A stretch of 12,938 nucleotides of DNA, taken from the NCBI GenBank assembly GCA_946480525.1, contig CAMLLA010000079.1, forward strand, positions 1-12,938, in the 5' to 3' direction. The position numbers were made by a program, and so were the translations under genes. Origin of the DNA: an uncultured Asticcacaulis sp. (GTDB lineage: Bacteria > Pseudomonadota > Alphaproteobacteria > Caulobacterales > Caulobacteraceae). Shown here piece by piece: positions 1 to 7,078 of the stretch. The notes under the pieces are model-generated. The model was not told where the DNA came from. It did not search any database and worked only from the letters and a program-made list of their open reading frames with translations. How positions within the stretch are numbered: position 1 is the stretch's first letter; every line of letters begins with the position of its first letter.

Positions 1-34
1 TTCCATGCGTCCCCCTGCCGCAGTATGCAATGTC

Positions 35-62
35 TTGAGAAATAGGTTGCAAATCATATAAA
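35..62 (+). promoter_or_regulatory. Predicted sigma-70-type promoter of the regulator-metF operon
   Basis: TTGAGA at 35-40 and TATAAA at 57-62 are separated by 16 bp, close to the housekeeping consensus. Transcription would start at about 68-70, only some 12-14 nt before the ATG at 82. No Shine-Dalgarno sequence is visible in front of that ATG, so the transcript may have a very short or nearly absent leader. The -10 box lies inside the palindrome at 52-79, which suits repression of this promoter. The promoter is predicted from sequence alone. Confidence 0.5.
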
Positions 63-79
63 GATATCTTTATGTGATT
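52..79. promoter_or_regulatory. Palindromic operator, probable SahR/ArsR-type autoregulatory site
   Basis: The core ATAAAGATATCTTTAT (58-73) is a perfect 16-bp palindrome. Extending outward, 13 of 14 base-pair positions across 52-79 are symmetric; the only mismatch is position 57 against 74. It overlaps the predicted -10 box and start point and ends two bases before the regulator's ATG. ArsR-family dimers bind such dyads and commonly repress their own promoter, so this is the obvious site for the protein encoded at 82-1035. No second copy of the A/T-flanked core was seen elsewhere in the window. Confidence 0.7.
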
Positions 80-81
80 AT

Positions 82-1035
82 ATGGAAAAGCAAGCTGCCC
101 AGTTCCAGTTCGATGCCCTTCTCGACGCCCTGCGCGCGGCCGGTGAACCGACGCGTCTGAGGCTGTTGCGCCTGCTGGCGCGCGACGAATTGTCGGTCAT
201 GGAGCTGGTGTCGATTCTCGACCAGAGCCAGCCTCGCATTTCCCGGCATCTCAAGCTCATGACCGAGGCCGGCCTGATCGAGCGCTTCCCTGACGGCGCC
301 TGGGTGTTTTATCGGCTATCGCACGCTCCGTCCATGCGGCCGCTGCTTGAAGCCATTCTGCGTCTGTCGGGTGACGCCTATCCGGAAGACCTGTTGCAGC
401 TCGAAGCCGTTCGCGTGACGCGACGCAAATCGGCCGAGGGCTATTTCGAAACGATCGCGCCTAAATGGGATGAAATCCGCAGCCACTACGTCTCCGAAAC
501 CGATGTCGAGGCCGCCGTTCTAAAGGTCCTGGGAGATCAGCCGGTCCGTCAGCTGATCGATTTGGGGACTGGCTCCGGCCGCATGCTGGAACTGCTGGCA
601 GGCCGTGCCGAAACGGCCATCGGCGTCGATCAGTCCCAGCATATGCTGAATATCGCCCGCGCCAAGGCATTTGGCGCCGGACTGACCCATGCCGACTTTC
701 GTCACGGTGACATTTACGATACGCGTCTGAACGGCGGGACGGCTGACCTCGTCGTTATCCATCAAGTGCTGCACTTCCTCAGCGATCCGGGCCGGGCGAT
801 CGGCGAAGCCAGCAGGCTGTTAATGCCGGGTGGGCGTTTGCTGATCGCCGACTTTGCCCACCACGGTCTGGAAATCATGCGCGAGCAGTACCAGCACCGG
901 CGCCTGGGCATGCTGGACGAAGACATGGCGGACTGGTTCCGCACCGCCGGGTTGACGCCCTGCACCATACTCGACCTGCCGCCGCAGAAATCCGGCGGAC
1001 TGACTGTAAAAATCTGGCTCGCCAGAAAGCACTGA
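82..1035 (+). CDS. ArsR-type regulator fused to SAM-methyltransferase-like domain (SahR-like)
   Basis: A 317-residue cytoplasmic protein with two parts. Residues about 10-95 form an ArsR winged helix-turn-helix, with the recognition helix near 49-65 (SQPRISRHLKLMTEAGL). Residues about 118-317 form a class I SAM-binding fold, with motif I LIDLGTGSGR (158-167) and the acidic D183 after strand 2. The metal-binding ELCVCDL motif of metal-sensing ArsR proteins is replaced by cysteine-free ELSVMEL, so a metal sensor is unlikely. Proteins of this architecture next to metF/metH belong with SahR, which senses S-adenosylhomocysteine and controls the methionine cycle; that ligand is inferred here. The ATG at 82 follows directly on the palindrome and lacks a Shine-Dalgarno sequence. 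metF begins 8 nt after the stop. An active methyltransferase cannot be excluded. Confidence 0.88.
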   Translation: MEKQAAQFQFDALLDALRAAGEPTRLRLLRLLARDELSVMELVSILDQSQPRISRHLKLMTEAGLIERFPDGAWVFYRLSHAPSMRPLLEAILRLSGDAYPEDLLQLEAVRVTRRKSAEGYFETIAPKWDEIRSHYVSETDVEAAVLKVLGDQPVRQLIDLGTGSGRMLELLAGRAETAIGVDQSQHMLNIARAKAFGAGLTHADFRHGDIYDTRLNGGTADLVVIHQVLHFLSDPGRAIGEASRLLMPGGRLLIADFAHHGLEIMREQYQHRRLGMLDEDMADWFRTAGLTPCTILDLPPQKSGGLTVKIWLARKH

Positions 1036-1043
1036 GATTTTGT

Positions 1044-1961
1044 ATGAGCCCCGTTCTTAACCGTGACTCCCTTCATCTGGCGCCGATCGCCCGCTCATTG
1101 TCCGAAGGCGGACGCGTGCGCGCTTCCTTCGAGTTCTTTCCGCCGAAGACCGAGGAGATGGAGCAGACCCTGTGGACGTCGATCGCCCGCCTGGCGCCGC
1201 TCAATCCGACGTTCGTTTCGGTGACCTATGGTGCCGGCGGATCGACGCGTGAGCGCACGCACCGGACCGTCAAGCGCATGCTGGATGAGACGCAACTGCG
1301 CCCCGCCGCGCACCTGACCTGCGTCGATGCTTCGCGCGCAGAGGTCGACGAGGTCATCCAGGCCTATTGGGATGCGGGCGTGCGTCATATAGTGGCGCTA
1401 CGCGGCGATCCGCCGACAGGTTTCGGCGACTATACACCGCGCACCGACGGCTATCAGAATGCGACCGAGCTGACGGCGGCGATCAAGCGCATCGGCGACT
1501 TCGAAGTCAGCGTAGGCGTCTACCCGGAAAAGCATCCGCAGTCGCCGAGCCTGGCCTTTGACCTCGATGTCCTGCGCCAGAAGGTCGATGCCGGCGCCAG
1601 CCGCGGCATCAGCCAGTTCTTCTTCGAAGCGGAGACCTATCTGCGCTACCGTGACGCCGTGGCTGACGCCGGCATCAATATCGACCTGACGCCGGGCATC
1701 ATGCCGGTGACCAACTTCAAGGGCCTGCGCCGGATGGCGGCGGCCTGCGAGGCGGATATCCCGGCCTGGCTGGAAAACCTGTTCCAGGGACTGGATGACG
1801 ATGCCGAAACGCGCAAGCTGTTGGCCTCCGCGGTAGCCGTCGAGCTGTGTCTGGAGCTGGAGCGCGAAGGGGTGCGCGATTTCCATTTCTATACGCTCAA
1901 CCGCGCCGATCTGGTCTATGCTATTTGCCGGATACTGGGCGTAAAGGAAGCCGCATTGTGA
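1044..1961 (+). CDS. metF: 5,10-methylenetetrahydrofolate reductase MetF
   Basis: A 305-residue flavoprotein of usual MetF length. It reduces 5,10-methylene-tetrahydrofolate to 5-methyl-tetrahydrofolate, the methyl donor for methionine synthase encoded downstream. Visible family motifs are SFEFFPPKT (28-36) with the catalytic glutamate E30 (E28 in E. coli), SVTYGAGGSTRERT (59-72), AHLTCV (89-94), LRGDPP (119-124) with D122 (D120 in E. coli), VGVYPEKHPQS (157-167) and QFFFEAETY (191-199). The C-terminal HFYTLNR (281-287) is also typical. The ATG at 1044 has only a weak ribosome site but sits just after the regulator stop, so translation may be coupled. The stop overlaps the GTG start of the next gene (GTGA). 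The call is secure. Confidence 0.97.
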   Translation: MSPVLNRDSLHLAPIARSLSEGGRVRASFEFFPPKTEEMEQTLWTSIARLAPLNPTFVSVTYGAGGSTRERTHRTVKRMLDETQLRPAAHLTCVDASRAEVDEVIQAYWDAGVRHIVALRGDPPTGFGDYTPRTDGYQNATELTAAIKRIGDFEVSVGVYPEKHPQSPSLAFDLDVLRQKVDAGASRGISQFFFEAETYLRYRDAVADAGINIDLTPGIMPVTNFKGLRRMAAACEADIPAWLENLFQGLDDDAETRKLLASAVAVELCLELEREGVRDFHFYTLNRADLVYAICRILGVKEAAL

Positions 1962-2803
1962 AAAGCCTATCGATCGCTCTGGCGCTGATGTTGCTGCCGT
2001 GTGCAGCCATGGCTCACGATCCGCAATGGGATGCGCCGTCCGAGCCGTTCCGTATCGCCGGAAATGTCTATTCCGTCGGCACCGAAGGCATTGGGGTCTA
2101 TCTGATTACGTCTCCGGCAGGTCATATCCTTCTGGACGGAGCAACTGAAAAAGGCGCTGCGGTCGTCGAGGCCAATATCAAGGCCCTGGGCTTCAAGCTG
2201 AGTGACGTCCAATACATCATCGAATCCCACGCGCACTTGGATCATGTCGGCGGCATCGCGAAACTGAAGGCTGACACGGGCGCGACATTCGTCGCCAGCG
2301 CCGGTGACCGAAAGGCACTGGAAAGCGGCGCGCATGACGGTGACAATGAAAATGGACCGGCACCTTTTCCGGCGATAAAAGTCGATCGCGTCGTCGCCGA
2401 TGGCGAGATCATTGTCGTCGACGGTATCGGCATGAAGGCGCACCTGACGCCAGGCCATACCAAGGGCTGCACGACCTGGATGACCGACGTGATGGAAAAC
2501 GGCGTGCGCTATAGCGTGCTTTTCTATTGCAGTGCTTCCGTCGGGGGCAACGCCCTTGTCGGCAATAAGGTGCATCCCGATATAGTGGCGGATTATCGCA
2601 AAAGCTTCGCCACGTTTAAAAGCCTCAAGGCTGATATACCGCTGACCAACCACCCCTTTCAGGTCGAGATGGCGAAGAAACGGGAGGCACAGAAGGCGGG
2701 CAAGGCCGATGCCTTTGTCGATCGCGAAGCCTTGCCGAAGCTGGTCGCGGCGCAGGAAGAGGCCTTTGAAGCTGAGTTGAAGCGTCAACAGGCACACAAG
2801 TAA
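1958..2803 (+). CDS. Subclass B3 metallo-beta-lactamase, exported
   Basis: A 281-residue secreted hydrolase starting at GTG 1958, which overlaps the metF stop and has a good AAGGAAG ribosome site at 1944-1950. The first 19 residues are a Sec signal peptide ending CAAMA, with cleavage before H20, so it acts in the periplasm. All six B3 zinc ligands are present: HAHLDH gives H91, H93, D95 and H96; TPGHTKG gives H167; LTNHP gives H232. GCTTW after H167 is also B3-typical. The enzyme should be competent to hydrolyse beta-lactams; the natural substrate in a methionine operon is unknown. Close relatives are probably the chromosomal B3 enzymes of Caulobacter (CAU-1 type). A longer reading from 1847 would bury the signal peptide inside metF and is disfavoured. 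Confidence 0.9.
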   Translation: MKSLSIALALMLLPCAAMAHDPQWDAPSEPFRIAGNVYSVGTEGIGVYLITSPAGHILLDGATEKGAAVVEANIKALGFKLSDVQYIIESHAHLDHVGGIAKLKADTGATFVASAGDRKALESGAHDGDNENGPAPFPAIKVDRVVADGEIIVVDGIGMKAHLTPGHTKGCTTWMTDVMENGVRYSVLFYCSASVGGNALVGNKVHPDIVADYRKSFATFKSLKADIPLTNHPFQVEMAKKREAQKAGKADAFVDREALPKLVAAQEEAFEAELKRQQAHK

Positions 2804-2822
2804 TTCGAGGGTATGTCCCTAT

Positions 2823-2828
2823 TATAAT
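2823..2828 (+). promoter_or_regulatory. Possible -10 element upstream of metH1
   Basis: A perfect TATAAT lies in the gap between the beta-lactamase and metH1. No convincing -35 box is found 16-18 bp upstream (the bases there are GTAATT or similar). It borders a dispersed repeat, so it may simply belong to that repeat. If active, it would let metH1 be expressed independently of the promoter at 35-62. Confidence 0.25.
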
Positions 2829-2867
2829 CCCCTCTCCCTGTTTGCGGGGAGAGGGTTAGGGTGAGGG
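2829..2867. repeat. Dispersed palindromic hairpin repeat (CCCTCTCCC...GGGAGAGGG type)
   Basis: CCCTCTCCC (2830-2838) and GGGAGAGGG (2847-2855) form a 9-bp perfect stem with an 8-nt loop, followed by TTAGGGTGAGGG. This hairpin plus tail is a widespread intergenic repeat in proteobacterial genomes. Read on the other strand it gives the well-known spurious peptide PHPNPLPANRERG. It lies in the only clear gap in the first four genes and could act as an attenuator, an RNA-stability element or a REP-like mobile remnant. There is no T-run after the stem, so it is not a standard terminator. Confidence 0.75.
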
Positions 2868-2884
2868 CTACAGAAAGACGACAC

Positions 2885-3949
2885 ATGAACCGAAGCCAAC
2901 GTATCGAAGCCCTGAAGGCCGCTGCCAAGGAGCGTATCCTGATGCTCGACGGTTCGTGGGGCGTGATGATTCAGCGCCGCGGGCTGGATGAGGATGACTT
3001 CCGCGCCGAGCGCTTCAAGCACCACACCGGCCAGCTCAAGGGCAATAATGACATCCTGTGCCTGACGCGGCCGGACATTATCGAAGACCTGCACAACCAG
3101 TACTTTGCCGCCGGCGCCGACATCTCCGAAACCAATACCTTCTCGGCGACGACGATTGCCCAGGACGATTATCATCTCGATCTGCTGGCGGTCATCGACA
3201 TCAACCTGGAAGGCGCCAAAATCGCCCGCAAGGCCGCAGACGAATGGACGGCAAAAGAGCCGGAAAAGCCGCGTTTTGTCGCCGGCTCGATCGGGCCGCT
3301 GAACAAGATGCTGTCCATGTCATCGGACGTGAACGATCCAGGCGCGCGCCTGGTCACCTTCGACCAGGTCTATCAGGCCTATCGCGAACAGATCCAGGCG
3401 CTCAACGAAGGCGGGGTCGATCTCTACCTGATCGAGACCATCACCGATACGCTGAACTGCAAGGCGGCGATCAAGGCGATCATGGATCTCGAAGACGAAG
3501 GTCTGGAACAGCTGCCGATCTGGATTTCGGGCACCATCACCGACCGTTCGGGCCGGACCCTGAGCGGCCAGACCGCAGAAGCCTTCTGGAACTCGGTCAA
3601 GCACGCCAAGCCGTTTGCCATCGGTTTTAACTGCGCCCTTGGCGCCGATCTGATGCGGCCGCATGTGGCGGAACTGTCGCGCGTGGCGGATTGCCTGGTG
3701 GCGGCCTATCCGAACGCGGGCCTGCCCAACGCCATGGGGCAGTACGACGAGCAGCCGCACGAAACCGCCCACGAACTGCATGAGTGGGCCAAGGACGGCA
3801 TCGTCAATATCCTCGGCGGCTGCTGCGGCACGACGCCGGACCACATCAGGCATGTGGCCGACGAGGTGAGGGGCGTCACGCCGCGGCAGGTCCCCGATCG
3901 TCCGAAGGCGCTGCGCCTGGCGGGCCTTGAACCCTTCGAACTGGCATGA
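2885..3949 (+). CDS. metH1: Methionine synthase, homocysteine-binding (N-terminal) half
   Basis: A 354-residue stand-alone homocysteine S-methyltransferase barrel, equivalent to the first domain of E. coli MetH. It binds homocysteine through zinc, ready for methyl transfer from the cobalamin on the partner chain encoded at 9057-11717. The zinc cysteines are C250 (GFNCALG) and C313/C314 (GGCCGTTPDHI), three residues offset from E. coli C247, C310 and C311. The LMLDGSWGVMIQ and ISETNTFSATTIAQ segments are family typical. The chain ends shortly after the barrel, so the split falls at the natural domain border and is not a frameshift. ATG 2885 is preferred over an in-frame GTG at 2861, which lies inside the hairpin repeat. 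The stop overlaps the next start (ATGA). Confidence 0.95.
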   Translation: MNRSQRIEALKAAAKERILMLDGSWGVMIQRRGLDEDDFRAERFKHHTGQLKGNNDILCLTRPDIIEDLHNQYFAAGADISETNTFSATTIAQDDYHLDLLAVIDINLEGAKIARKAADEWTAKEPEKPRFVAGSIGPLNKMLSMSSDVNDPGARLVTFDQVYQAYREQIQALNEGGVDLYLIETITDTLNCKAAIKAIMDLEDEGLEQLPIWISGTITDRSGRTLSGQTAEAFWNSVKHAKPFAIGFNCALGADLMRPHVAELSRVADCLVAAYPNAGLPNAMGQYDEQPHETAHELHEWAKDGIVNILGGCCGTTPDHIRHVADEVRGVTPRQVPDRPKALRLAGLEPFELA

Positions 3950-4704
3950 AAATAGCGGCGATCCTGTTGGTGGCGACAATGCTGGCGGGATGCGCCCACC
4001 AGCCGCCGGTTGGCCGCATTTTGAGCTACAGCCGCAGCAACGCAGACGGCTCCGAGTTGGAAAAGGTCCACGTCTATCGTGAAACCGCCAATCGTGTCGC
4101 GGTCAACAAGGCGGTCGAGCCCTGTACGACTTCGGCCTATGTCACAGCCGACCTTGATCTGAAAGCGCAACAGCCGACGCGCCTGATCGCAGGCAAGCTC
4201 AACCGGCAGGGCGGTCAGGACGCGTTTGGAACGCTGACACGCAAAGATGGCGCTCTGCGCGTCGAGATCGGCGATCACACCGAAACGCTGCCGGTTCCAC
4301 CCGGACCGTGGATTCTCTACGATTTCGATCTCGCCGATCTGACGTCGCTGCTGCCGGCGCGTCGCGATTACAAAGCCGATTTCGCTTTCGGCGTCGCCCT
4401 TGTCTGGCCGGAGGACGGTGTCGAAACCTTCCTGCGCTGGCAGGGCCGCGCCACGGCGCGCTTCGCTGAAAGCGTAAACTGGAAGGGCAGGGCGGCCTAT
4501 CGCTTTGACGTCGCAGGCGCTGTCTCCGGGCCACTGTGGATCGACGCCCGCGACGGTCATGTGCTGGAAGCGAAATGGGCGGAGCCGAACCATCCCGGCT
4601 ATACCGATTACCATCTCGTCCTCGATACCGTTGATGACGGCGGCGCGAACGCATGGCGCACACTTTTGATGAGGCACTGGCAAGGATGCAAGGCCAATGA
4701 CTGA
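3946..4704 (+). CDS. Lipoprotein of unknown function
   Basis: A 252-residue protein I do not recognise. The N-terminus is a lipoprotein signal with lipobox LAGC (13-16), so C16 should be lipidated; the +2 residue is alanine, which favours the outer membrane. The mature part is mixed charged and beta-prone, with two further cysteines (C60 and C248) that could pair in the periplasm. A distinctive segment, GPLWIDARDGHVLEAKW (195-211), resembles the repeated-strand folds of envelope beta-barrel-like carrier domains, but this is only an impression. The start overlaps the metH1 stop by ATGA, and the 3' end overlaps the next gene by 8 bp, so it is tightly embedded in the operon. Confidence 0.85.
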   Translation: MKIAAILLVATMLAGCAHQPPVGRILSYSRSNADGSELEKVHVYRETANRVAVNKAVEPCTTSAYVTADLDLKAQQPTRLIAGKLNRQGGQDAFGTLTRKDGALRVEIGDHTETLPVPPGPWILYDFDLADLTSLLPARRDYKADFAFGVALVWPEDGVETFLRWQGRATARFAESVNWKGRAAYRFDVAGAVSGPLWIDARDGHVLEAKWAEPNHPGYTDYHLVLDTVDDGGANAWRTLLMRHWQGCKAND

Positions 4705-5395
4705 GACTCTCGACAATCTCGCCGACATCTTCAAGAACGCGGAACACGCCGCCAGATATGCCGAAGGCCCGCGGCGCTTCGTGCCGGGATTCGACGGCTT
4801 GCACCGTATTATGCTTCAGCTGTTGCGTGAGCGTATGCCGAAGGACGGCAAGGTCCTTGTCCTCGGCGCCGGTGGTGGACTGGAAATCCTGACCATGGCG
4901 CAGGCCGAGCCCGGCTGGACCTTCTGTGGCGTCGATCCTTCGGCTGAGATGCTGGACGCCGCCCGGCTGACCCTGGGCGATGCAGCCAGCCGGGTCGAGT
5001 GGGTCGAAGGGTTGATTTTTGACGCGCCACAAAGCCGGTTCGACGGTGGCACCTGCATGCTGACGCTTCATTTCGTACCGGACGACGGCGCGAAGCTGGA
5101 AACCCTGAAAGCCGTGCGCGCACGCTTGAAGCCCGGCGCGCCATTCGTCATCGCCCATATGGCGATCGACAAGAACGCGGCCGACGCAGACCTGCAATTC
5201 GAACGCTATGCCAGATATTCCGAAGACAGCGGCACCGATCCGGAGATGGTCGCGCGGGCGCGAACCCACGTCAAAGGGATGCTGCACAGCGTTGGTCCGG
5301 CGCGCGACGAGGCCTTGCTGAAAGAGGCCGGTTTTACGGATGTTGAGCTCGTCTTTGCCGGCCTGACCTGGCGCGGCTGGGTCGCGTACGCATGA
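4697..5395 (+). CDS. Class I SAM-dependent methyltransferase, substrate unknown
   Basis: A 232-residue Rossmann-fold methyltransferase without signal peptide. Motif I is VLVLGAGGGLEI (53-64), the acidic residue at the end of strand 2 is D80 (FCGVDPSAEMLDAA), and LKPGAPFVIAHM (145-156) is the usual post-motif strand. The N-terminal FVPGFDGLHRIMLQLL (28-43) is shared with small-molecule and CmoA-like methyltransferases. The substrate cannot be deduced. It begins inside the last codons of the lipoprotein gene (8-bp overlap), with AAGG at 4690-4693 as a modest ribosome site. As a SAM consumer in a methionine-cycle operon it would produce S-adenosylhomocysteine, the probable ligand of the regulator at 82-1035. 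Confidence 0.88.
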   Translation: MTETLDNLADIFKNAEHAARYAEGPRRFVPGFDGLHRIMLQLLRERMPKDGKVLVLGAGGGLEILTMAQAEPGWTFCGVDPSAEMLDAARLTLGDAASRVEWVEGLIFDAPQSRFDGGTCMLTLHFVPDDGAKLETLKAVRARLKPGAPFVIAHMAIDKNAADADLQFERYARYSEDSGTDPEMVARARTHVKGMLHSVGPARDEALLKEAGFTDVELVFAGLTWRGWVAYA

Positions 5396-5514
5396 TGCTG
5401 ACACGAAGTGACAGGATGGTGGCTGGTTTCGGCTGAGACCGGGCTGGCCAATTTCAAAAAACAGCGTTAGCGTCCGGTTTCTATCGCAACTTTCGAGCAT
5501 CGGGGGCTTGGAAC

Positions 5515-7068
5515 ATGACGACACGCCGGGACATCCTGACACGTTTTACCGCCGTAGCCGGTTTTGCCGGCGGCTATGCGGCGCTGCACGCCCTTGGCTT
5601 AACCGGTTCCGAAGCCTGGGCGGGGACGCCTGCGCTCGCGCCCGGTTCAGGGGAGGGCGTCAAGGTCGCTATTCTCGGCGCCGGTCCAGCGGGTCTGGCG
5701 GCCGCCTATGAACTGGGCAAGGCCGGCTATCACTGCACCATCCTGGAGGCGCGCGACCGCGTCGGCGGCAGGAACTGGACCGTGCGTAAGGGCACGCAGA
5801 TCGACTATATCGACGGCACGAAGCAGGTCTGCGGCTTCGACGATGGCCATTATTTCAACGCCGGCCCGGCACGCATCCCGGCGCACCATCAGGCGACGCT
5901 CGGCTATTGCCGTGAGTTCGGCATCGAGATGGAAACCGAAGTCAACTGGTCGGGACGTGCCCGCATCCAGGCCGACCGGCTGAACGGCGGCAAACCGGTC
6001 GAGATGCGCCAGGCCATATTCGACTATCGTGGCCACATGGCCGAACTGCTGGCCAAGGTGGCGAACAAGGGGGCGCTTGACGACGCCTTCAGCAAGGAGG
6101 ACCGCGACAAGCTGATGGCCGGGCTGTCGCAGTGGGGCCGCCTGAGCGAAAAACTGACCTATGGCGGCAGCGACAATGCCGGCTACGACCAGGACCCGGC
6201 CGCGGGTGCGCAAGGCCCGAAATTCCGCACTGCTCTACCATTGTCGGTGGTGGGCGATCCCTTCGTGCAGGCGGTGGCGACCTTTGCCGACGCGGCCGAT
6301 TTCCAGGCGACGATGCAGCAGCCGGTCGGCGGCATGGACCGCATCCCGATGGCATTCGAGCAGCGTCTGGGCAATGTCATTCGCAAGGGCTGCGAGGTCA
6401 AGCGCATCCGGCGCGGCAAGACCGGTGTCGATATCTTCTATTACGACAAGGTGACGGCGCGCGCCGACGTGCTGTCGGCCGACTACTGTATCTGCACCAT
6501 TCCCTTGCCGGCGCTGGCAGGTATCGCCAATGACTTCTCGAAGCCCGTCAGGGCAGCGATCGACAAGAACAAGGGAAGCTATGTCGGCGGCTATAAGATC
6601 GCCTTTCAAAGCCCGCGATTCTGGGAAACCAATGACCACATCTACGGGGGCTTGAGCTTTACCGATCGCGATACCTTTGCGACCTGGTATCCGTCCAACC
6701 GCTTTCATTCCCCCGAGGGCGTGATCATCGCCGGCTACGCCTTCGACGGCAATATGGCGAAGCGCTCGATGCCAGAGCAGATCGCCTACGCGCGGGAAAC
6801 CGTCGAGCGTCTGCATCCCGGACAGGCCGCGCTTATGAAGTCTCCGACCATCGTCAACTGGGCCAGCATTCCCTATTCTCATGGACTGGCGGGCTTCCTG
6901 TCCCAGGGCGACCCTGACGCCTATGCGCTGTTGTCACAACCCGACGGTCCGGTCTATTTTGCCGGCGACCATATGAGCCATGTTTCGTCCTGGCAGCAGG
7001 GCGCCTTCTGCTCCGCCCACCGCGTCGTCAACCTGATTGCCGAGCGGCAGAAATCTCTCAAAGCCTGA
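5515..7068 (+). CDS. Tat-exported flavin amine oxidase, probable L-amino-acid oxidase
   Basis: A 517-residue FAD enzyme of the amine oxidase family. A twin-arginine signal (TRRDIL, 3-8, with a hydrophobic stretch to about 30 and AWA at 34-36 as likely cleavage site) indicates export of the folded flavoprotein. The FAD dinucleotide motif is VAILGAGPAGLAAAYELGKAG (51-71), followed by LEARDRVGGR (77-86). GPARIP (117-122) matches the region that carries the carboxylate-binding arginine in snake-venom L-amino-acid oxidases, so an amino-acid substrate is favoured over a simple amine. The C-terminal YFAGDHMSHVSSWQQGA block is the second FAD-contact region. It should yield an imino acid and hydrogen peroxide. 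The next gene encodes a RidA protein, which fits imine clearance. A 119-bp gap precedes it, so it may have its own promoter, though none is clear. Confidence 0.88.
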   Translation: MTTRRDILTRFTAVAGFAGGYAALHALGLTGSEAWAGTPALAPGSGEGVKVAILGAGPAGLAAAYELGKAGYHCTILEARDRVGGRNWTVRKGTQIDYIDGTKQVCGFDDGHYFNAGPARIPAHHQATLGYCREFGIEMETEVNWSGRARIQADRLNGGKPVEMRQAIFDYRGHMAELLAKVANKGALDDAFSKEDRDKLMAGLSQWGRLSEKLTYGGSDNAGYDQDPAAGAQGPKFRTALPLSVVGDPFVQAVATFADAADFQATMQQPVGGMDRIPMAFEQRLGNVIRKGCEVKRIRRGKTGVDIFYYDKVTARADVLSADYCICTIPLPALAGIANDFSKPVRAAIDKNKGSYVGGYKIAFQSPRFWETNDHIYGGLSFTDRDTFATWYPSNRFHSPEGVIIAGYAFDGNMAKRSMPEQIAYARETVERLHPGQAALMKSPTIVNWASIPYSHGLAGFLSQGDPDAYALLSQPDGPVYFAGDHMSHVSSWQQGAFCSAHRVVNLIAERQKSLKA

Positions 7069-7078
7069 GGAGGCCCCG

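Noticed and set aside
1..81. SAM-II or other SAM riboswitch before the regulator
   Set aside because: The leader before the ATG is only about a dozen bases after the predicted start point; the visible structure is a DNA palindrome, not a riboswitch fold.
1847..1957. Upstream extension of the beta-lactamase into metF
   Set aside because: It would bury the signal peptide 37 residues deep and overlap metF; GTG 1958 has a good ribosome site at the right spacing.
1967..2797. A 276-codon minus-strand frame opposite the beta-lactamase
   Set aside because: The plus-strand frame carries the complete B3 zinc ligand set and a signal peptide; the minus frame has no motif.
2861..2884. GTG start for metH1
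   Set aside because: It lies inside the dispersed hairpin repeat; the ATG at 2885 matches the family N-terminus better.
3706..4734. A 342-codon minus-strand frame spanning the metH1-lipoprotein junction
   Set aside because: It crosses two real genes on the other strand and shows no domain or ribosome site.
4199..5542. A 447-codon open frame on the minus strand
   Set aside because: It lies opposite the lipoprotein and methyltransferase genes, has no recognisable domain, is rich in Arg/Pro/Gly as expected from the complement of GC-rich coding DNA, and conflicts with two well-supported genes.
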